Source: Lysobacterales bacterium
GTDB lineage: Bacteria > Pseudomonadota > Gammaproteobacteria > Xanthomonadales > Marinicellaceae
DNA length: 57,442 nt
NCBI GenBank assembly: GCA_020442635.1
Contig: JAGRJR010000011.1
Location: forward strand, 1-57,442
Direction: 5' to 3'
Shown here piece by piece: positions 52,701 through 57,442 of this stretch. The translations under genes and the position numbers were made by a program. Positions within the stretch are counted from its first letter, which is position 1. Every line of letters starts with the position of its first letter. Under the pieces are notes generated by a model. The model was not told the origin of the DNA and made no database searches. It was given only the letters and a program-made list of their open reading frames with translations.

Positions 52701-53074
52701 CCGAACATTTGACCTTAAAAGAGGTAAAGAAAACAGTCGTTAAAATACCCATATATCAAGTAATTATTGGTGTGTTGATTGCTTTATTGTTTTTCTTTTT
52801 ACAAAGTAAGTCAGCTGCGATTTCAGCGGTTGTTGGTGCTTTAATAAGCGCCTTGGGTTCGGTGGTGTTTGCCCTTATCGTTACATGGCCTTTTGGTAAT
52901 CCAGAGTCATTGGTAGGCAGAATGTTCAAAGGCGAAATCATGAAATTTGTAATAATTGGTTTGTTGTTTTATTTGGCAATAACCAATTATGGTTTCCAAT
53001 TGATGCCTTTATTAATTGGTTTCATAGCCACCTTATTGGCGTTTTGGGTGGCGTTATTAACATCTTTTAAGTGA
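52697..53074 (+). CDS. atpI: ATP synthase protein I
   Basis: 125 residues with four hydrophobic helices (about 20-36, 40-62, 80-97, 101-122), first gene of the F1Fo operon. AtpI helps assembly of the c-ring and is poorly conserved in sequence; position and topology are the main evidence. Translation appears coupled to an upstream leader cistron. It ends 9 nt before atpB. Confidence 0.85.
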   Translation: MTEHLTLKEVKKTVVKIPIYQVIIGVLIALLFFFLQSKSAAISAVVGALISALGSVVFALIVTWPFGNPESLVGRMFKGEIMKFVIIGLLFYLAITNYGFQLMPLLIGFIATLLAFWVALLTSFK

Positions 53075-53950
<876 letters not shown>

Positions 53951-53963
53951 TTTTTTATTTTAA

Positions 53964-54263
<300 letters not shown>

Positions 54264-54302
54264 TTTTAGCACCAATCCAACGGATTAAGGCGGAGTACAA
54301 AC

Positions 54303-54773
54303 ATGAATATTAATGCAACTCTTATCATTCAAGCACTTGTGTTCTTTGTTGTGATAGTGATCACCATGAAGTACATCTGGCCGCAAATCTTGGGCGCTAT
54401 GGAAGAGCGTGAGAAAAAGATTGCTGACGGTTTGGCCGCCGGCGATCGTGCTGAAAAAGAATTGAATCAAGCCAAAGCCAAAGTGGAAACTTTGATTGTT
54501 GAAGCCAAAGAACAAGCCAGTCACATTAAAGACCAGGCCACACAAATGGCAACCAAGATCAAAGACCAGGCTAAATCAGACGCCCTGGCAGAAAAAGAGC
54601 GTCAGATCAATGCAGCTAAGGCAGAAATCGAACAAGAAGCCAATCGCGCCAAAGAAGCCTTGCGTCAGCAAGTATCCGCTTTGGCCATTGCAGGTACTGA
54701 GCAGTTAATTTCTAAAGAAGTTGACGCCAAAAAACATGCAGATTTGCTGGACGATTTAATTAAAGAGATCTAA
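54303..54773 (+). CDS. atpF: F0F1 ATP synthase subunit b
   Basis: 156 residues, same length as E. coli b. One N-terminal membrane helix (TLIIQALVFFVVIVITMKYIW) and a long Ala/Lys/Glu-rich helix forming the right-handed coiled-coil stator, ending in the delta-binding DAKKHADLLDDLIKEI. Located between atpE and atpH, 2 nt before atpH. SD GGCGGAG. Confidence 0.96.
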   Translation: MNINATLIIQALVFFVVIVITMKYIWPQILGAMEEREKKIADGLAAGDRAEKELNQAKAKVETLIVEAKEQASHIKDQATQMATKIKDQAKSDALAEKERQINAAKAEIEQEANRAKEALRQQVSALAIAGTEQLISKEVDAKKHADLLDDLIKEI

Positions 54774-54775
54774 CA

Positions 54776-55303
54776 ATGAGTGAATTAATCACATTAGCAA
54801 GACCTTATGCCAAAGCGGCATTTGAGTTTGCCAAAAGCGAGTCAGTTGTTGACCAATGGTCAAAAGACTTGATGGTGGCTGCGGGATTAGCTCAGGATGA
54901 ACAGGTTCTTAATTACTTCAGTCGACCAGATGTTCCGGACGAAGATTTGGTTCAATTGGTATGCGGTGACAATACCAGCGAGCATTACAAAAATTTTGTA
55001 AGGTTGCTGGTTGATAATGACCGTTTAAGCTTGTTGCCCGAAGTGGCTGAGTTGTATCAGTACTACCTTGAGCAAGATTCGCAGGCACTCACTGTTGATG
55101 TGTTCTCAGCAGTTGAATTGACAGATGCTCAAAAACAAGCAATGACAGCAGCTCTCAGCAAGAGAACCGGTAAACAGATCAGCTTGAATACACAAATTGA
55201 TGAAACCTTAATGGGCGGTGCCCGCATTCACTGTGGAGATTTAGTGATTGATGGCACATTACGCGGTAAGGTTGATCGATTGAAAACACAGCTTTTTAAT
55301 TAA
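54776..55303 (+). CDS. atpH: F0F1 ATP synthase subunit delta
   Basis: 175 residues. The N-terminal helical domain (LARPYAKAAFEFAKSES) binds alpha; the C-terminal part with MGGARIHCGDLVIDGTLRGKVDRL is the conserved delta signature. It links the F1 head to the b-dimer stator. Confidence 0.96.
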   Translation: MSELITLARPYAKAAFEFAKSESVVDQWSKDLMVAAGLAQDEQVLNYFSRPDVPDEDLVQLVCGDNTSEHYKNFVRLLVDNDRLSLLPEVAELYQYYLEQDSQALTVDVFSAVELTDAQKQAMTAALSKRTGKQISLNTQIDETLMGGARIHCGDLVIDGTLRGKVDRLKTQLFN

Positions 55304-55341
55304 TTTAAGTCAACAGACTTAATAGAATACGAGGAAATGCA

Positions 55342-56889
55342 ATGCAAACGACATTGAATCCATCAGAAATCAGTGAACTGATTAAAGATCGAATTAAGGA
55401 CTTTAAAGTTCAGTCAGAGGCCCGGACAGAAGGTACTGTTGTCAGTACGTCTGACGGTATTGTACGTATCCACGGCTTGGCCGATGCGATGCAAGGTGAA
55501 ATGATTGAATTACCAGGCGACACCTATGCTTTGGCTTTGAATCTGGAAAGAGATTCTGTGGGTGCGGTAATTTTGGGTGATTATGGCCACATTTCAGAAG
55601 GCGATAAAGCCAAATGTACTGGTCGTATTCTTGAAGTGCCTGTTGGCCCTGAGTTGATTGGACGTGTGGTTGACTCTTTGGGTAACCCCATTGACGGCAA
55701 TGGTCCTATTGAAGCCAAGTTAACTTCACCTATTGAAAAAATTGCTCCAGGTGTAATTGACCGTAAATCGGTTGACCAACCCGTGCAAACAGGTTTGAAA
55801 TCTATTGATGCGATGGTGCCTATTGGGCGTGGTCAACGTGAATTGATTATTGGTGACCGTCAAACTGGTAAAACAGCTGTTGCCATTGACGCGATCATTA
55901 ACCAAAAAGGAACCGGTGTTGTTTGTATCTATGTAGCCATTGGTCAGAAACGTTCTTCGGTATCTGCTTTGGTACGTAAATTGGAAGAACACGGTGCCAT
56001 GGATCACACCATCATCGTAGCTGCTACAGCTTCTGATTCTGCTGCGATGCAATACATTGCACCTTATTCTGGTTGTGCCATGGGTGAGTACTACCGTGAC
56101 CGTGGACAAGATGCTTTGATTATTTATGATGATTTGACCAAACAAGCTTGGGCATACCGTCAAGTGTCATTGTTGTTGAAACGTCCTCCAGGTCGTGAAG
56201 CGTATCCTGGTGACGTATTCTACTTGCATTCGCGTTTGTTGGAACGTGCAGCACGTGTCAATGCTGATTATGTAGAGCGCTTTACTAACGGTGAAGTAAA
56301 AGGTCAAACAGGTTCATTAACCGCATTGCCTATCATTGAAACCCAAGCCGGCGACGTATCAGCGTTCGTGCCAACCAACGTAATTTCGATTACTGATGGT
56401 CAGATATTTTTGGGTACGGACTTGTTCAATTCTGGTATCCGCCCTGCGATTGATGCTGGTTTGTCGGTGTCTCGTGTCGGTGGTGCAGCACAGACTAAAG
56501 TGGTTAAAAAATTGGGTGGTGGTGTACGTTTGGCACTGGCTCAATACCGTGAATTGGCTGCTTTTGCTCAATTCGCCTCTGATTTGGACGAAGCCACTCG
56601 AGCGCAATTGGAACGTGGACAACGTGTAACCGAATTGATGAAACAAAAACAATACTCACCAATGAGTGTGGCTGAAATGGCCGTTTCATTGTTCGCCATT
56701 GATCGTGGTTACATGGATGATGTGGCGATGAATGAAATCGGTGCCTTTGAGTCTGCCTTGATTGATCACATGAACAACACCAAAGCTGATTTTATGGATT
56801 CACTGAACAAAACTGGTGATTTTAATGATGAAATCGAAGCAAAATTGAGAGATGGCGTTGAAGATTTCAAAAAAACAGGCAGCTGGTAA
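55342..56889 (+). CDS. atpA: F0F1 ATP synthase subunit alpha
   Basis: 515 residues. P-loop GDRQTGKT (171-178), beta-barrel N-terminal domain with the alpha-type start ([17 protein letters not shown]), and the signature [17 protein letters not shown] near 365-385. It provides the non-catalytic nucleotide sites of F1. GAGGAAA lies upstream of the ATG. Confidence 0.98.
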   Translation: MQTTLNPSEISELIKDRIKDFKVQSEARTEGTVVSTSDGIVRIHGLADAMQGEMIELPGDTYALALNLERDSVGAVILGDYGHISEGDKAKCTGRILEVPVGPELIGRVVDSLGNPIDGNGPIEAKLTSPIEKIAPGVIDRKSVDQPVQTGLKSIDAMVPIGRGQRELIIGDRQTGKTAVAIDAIINQKGTGVVCIYVAIGQKRSSVSALVRKLEEHGAMDHTIIVAATASDSAAMQYIAPYSGCAMGEYYRDRGQDALIIYDDLTKQAWAYRQVSLLLKRPPGREAYPGDVFYLHSRLLERAARVNADYVERFTNGEVKGQTGSLTALPIIETQAGDVSAFVPTNVISITDGQIFLGTDLFNSGIRPAIDAGLSVSRVGGAAQTKVVKKLGGGVRLALAQYRELAAFAQFASDLDEATRAQLERGQRVTELMKQKQYSPMSVAEMAVSLFAIDRGYMDDVAMNEIGAFESALIDHMNNTKADFMDSLNKTGDFNDEIEAKLRDGVEDFKKTGSW

Positions 56890-56921
56890 ATATAAGCAAT
56901 ACCCAATAACAGGTAAATAGT

Positions 56922-57442
56922 ATGGCAGTCGGTAGTGAAATTGTAACCAAAATCAAAAGCGTAACTTCGACACGTAAAGTGACGACCGCTTTGGAAATGG
57001 TTTCAGCAAGTAAAATTAAAAAGGCACAGGACCAAATGAATGCATCTCGACCTTATACCCATAAGATCAAGCAGATGATTGGACATTTGGCCAAAGCCAC
57101 ACCGGAATACAAGCATCCGTTCATGCATGACCAACAAGCAGATCGAGTTGGTTACATCATCATCTCAACAGATCGTGGTTTGTGTGGTGGCTTGAACTCT
57201 CTGTTGTTCAAAAAGTGTGTCATGCACATGCGTGAATGGCAACAAAAAGGTGCTGGTATTGATGTGGTTACCATCGGTAACAAAGCAGCATCACAATTCA
57301 GAAAAACCAATGTTGAATTAAAAGGAAATATTTCAGCATTGGGCGATACGCCTGAATTGGCCAAATTGATTGGTGTGGTTAAAGTGATGTTAGATGCTTA
57401 TGTCAAAGGTGAGTTGAGTCATGTTTATTTGGTGTACAACGA
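56922..57442 (+). CDS. atpG: F0F1 ATP synthase subunit gamma (partial, 3' end outside window)
   Basis: The first 173 residues are visible, from ATG 56922: [28 protein letters not shown] is the N-terminal helix of the rotor; [16 protein letters not shown] is the conserved central signature. It follows atpA after 32 nt; the window ends before the C-terminal rotor helix. Confidence 0.96.
   Translation, partial: MAVGSEIVTKIKSVTSTRKVTTALEMVSASKIKKAQDQMNASRPYTHKIKQMIGHLAKATPEYKHPFMHDQQADRVGYIIISTDRGLCGGLNSLLFKKCVMHMREWQQKGAGIDVVTIGNKAASQFRKTNVELKGNISALGDTPELAKLIGVVKVMLDAYVKGELSHVYLVYN

Noticed and set aside
55726..56163. 145-codon minus-strand frame inside atpA
   Set aside because: Shadow of the highly conserved atpA reading frame; Thr/Asn-rich nonsense product.

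Overview
The window looks like chromosomal DNA of an AT-leaning (low-40s % GC by eye) marine-type gammaproteobacterium. The support is gene order: lptM(yifL)-dapF-DUF484-xerC followed by atpI-B-E-F-H-A-G, an hslV-hslU pair, a proteobacterial PlsB, and phoR/pst/phoU. A Marinicella-like relative is a guess from the mixture of genes (hybrid two-component regulator, tandem DUF697 GTPases, type-2 PyrF); sequence alone cannot settle it. No tRNA, rRNA, CRISPR, transposase or phage gene was seen.

Layout. 1-241: start of a P-II gene (minus), preceded by an SDR oxidoreductase and a divergent DUF1272 zinc protein. 1.2-8.0 kb: phosphate block on the minus strand, phoR-pstS-pstC-pstA-pstB-phoU. Good Pho boxes lie before pstS and before a divergent outer-membrane porin (8.2-9.4 kb); phoB is not in the window. 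9.5-12.2 kb: an MBOAT O-acyltransferase and its SGNH partner. 12.2-19.1 kb (minus): a secreted unknown, PlsB, a lipoprotein, HslUV and a DUF1232 protein. 19.2-25.4 kb: an M48 protease, two overlapping DUF697 GTPases, a REP-like palindrome, a SRPBCC/GyrI-like protein and RmuC.

25.5-38.9 kb is the more accessory part: small secreted cysteine proteins, a secreted unknown, a 1316-residue hybrid two-component regulator (propeller, kinase, receiver, AraC), an RND efflux pair under a MerR/TipAS regulator that has a 19-bp-spacer promoter, and a propeller lipoprotein. Then come pyrF and a periplasmic DegP-like protease.

41.4-45.4 kb holds the most unusual unit: six tightly coupled genes encoding a pseudo-receiver protein, a CvnD-like small GTPase, a winged-helix plus degenerate roadblock protein, a roadblock/LC7 protein, an Aer-like PAS protein without a transducer module, and a PhnD-like binding protein without a signal peptide. 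It resembles a Streptomyces conservon rebuilt as a fully cytoplasmic redox and ligand sensing module. It ends at a clear terminator.

45.4-57.4 kb: msrB, a small unknown, an HD-type hydrolase, a minus-strand group (esterase-birA-SPOR-glycosyltransferase), then divergent lptM-dapF-DUF484-xerC and the ATP synthase operon. That operon has a good sigma70 promoter and an 11-codon leader cistron coupled to atpI; the window ends inside atpG.
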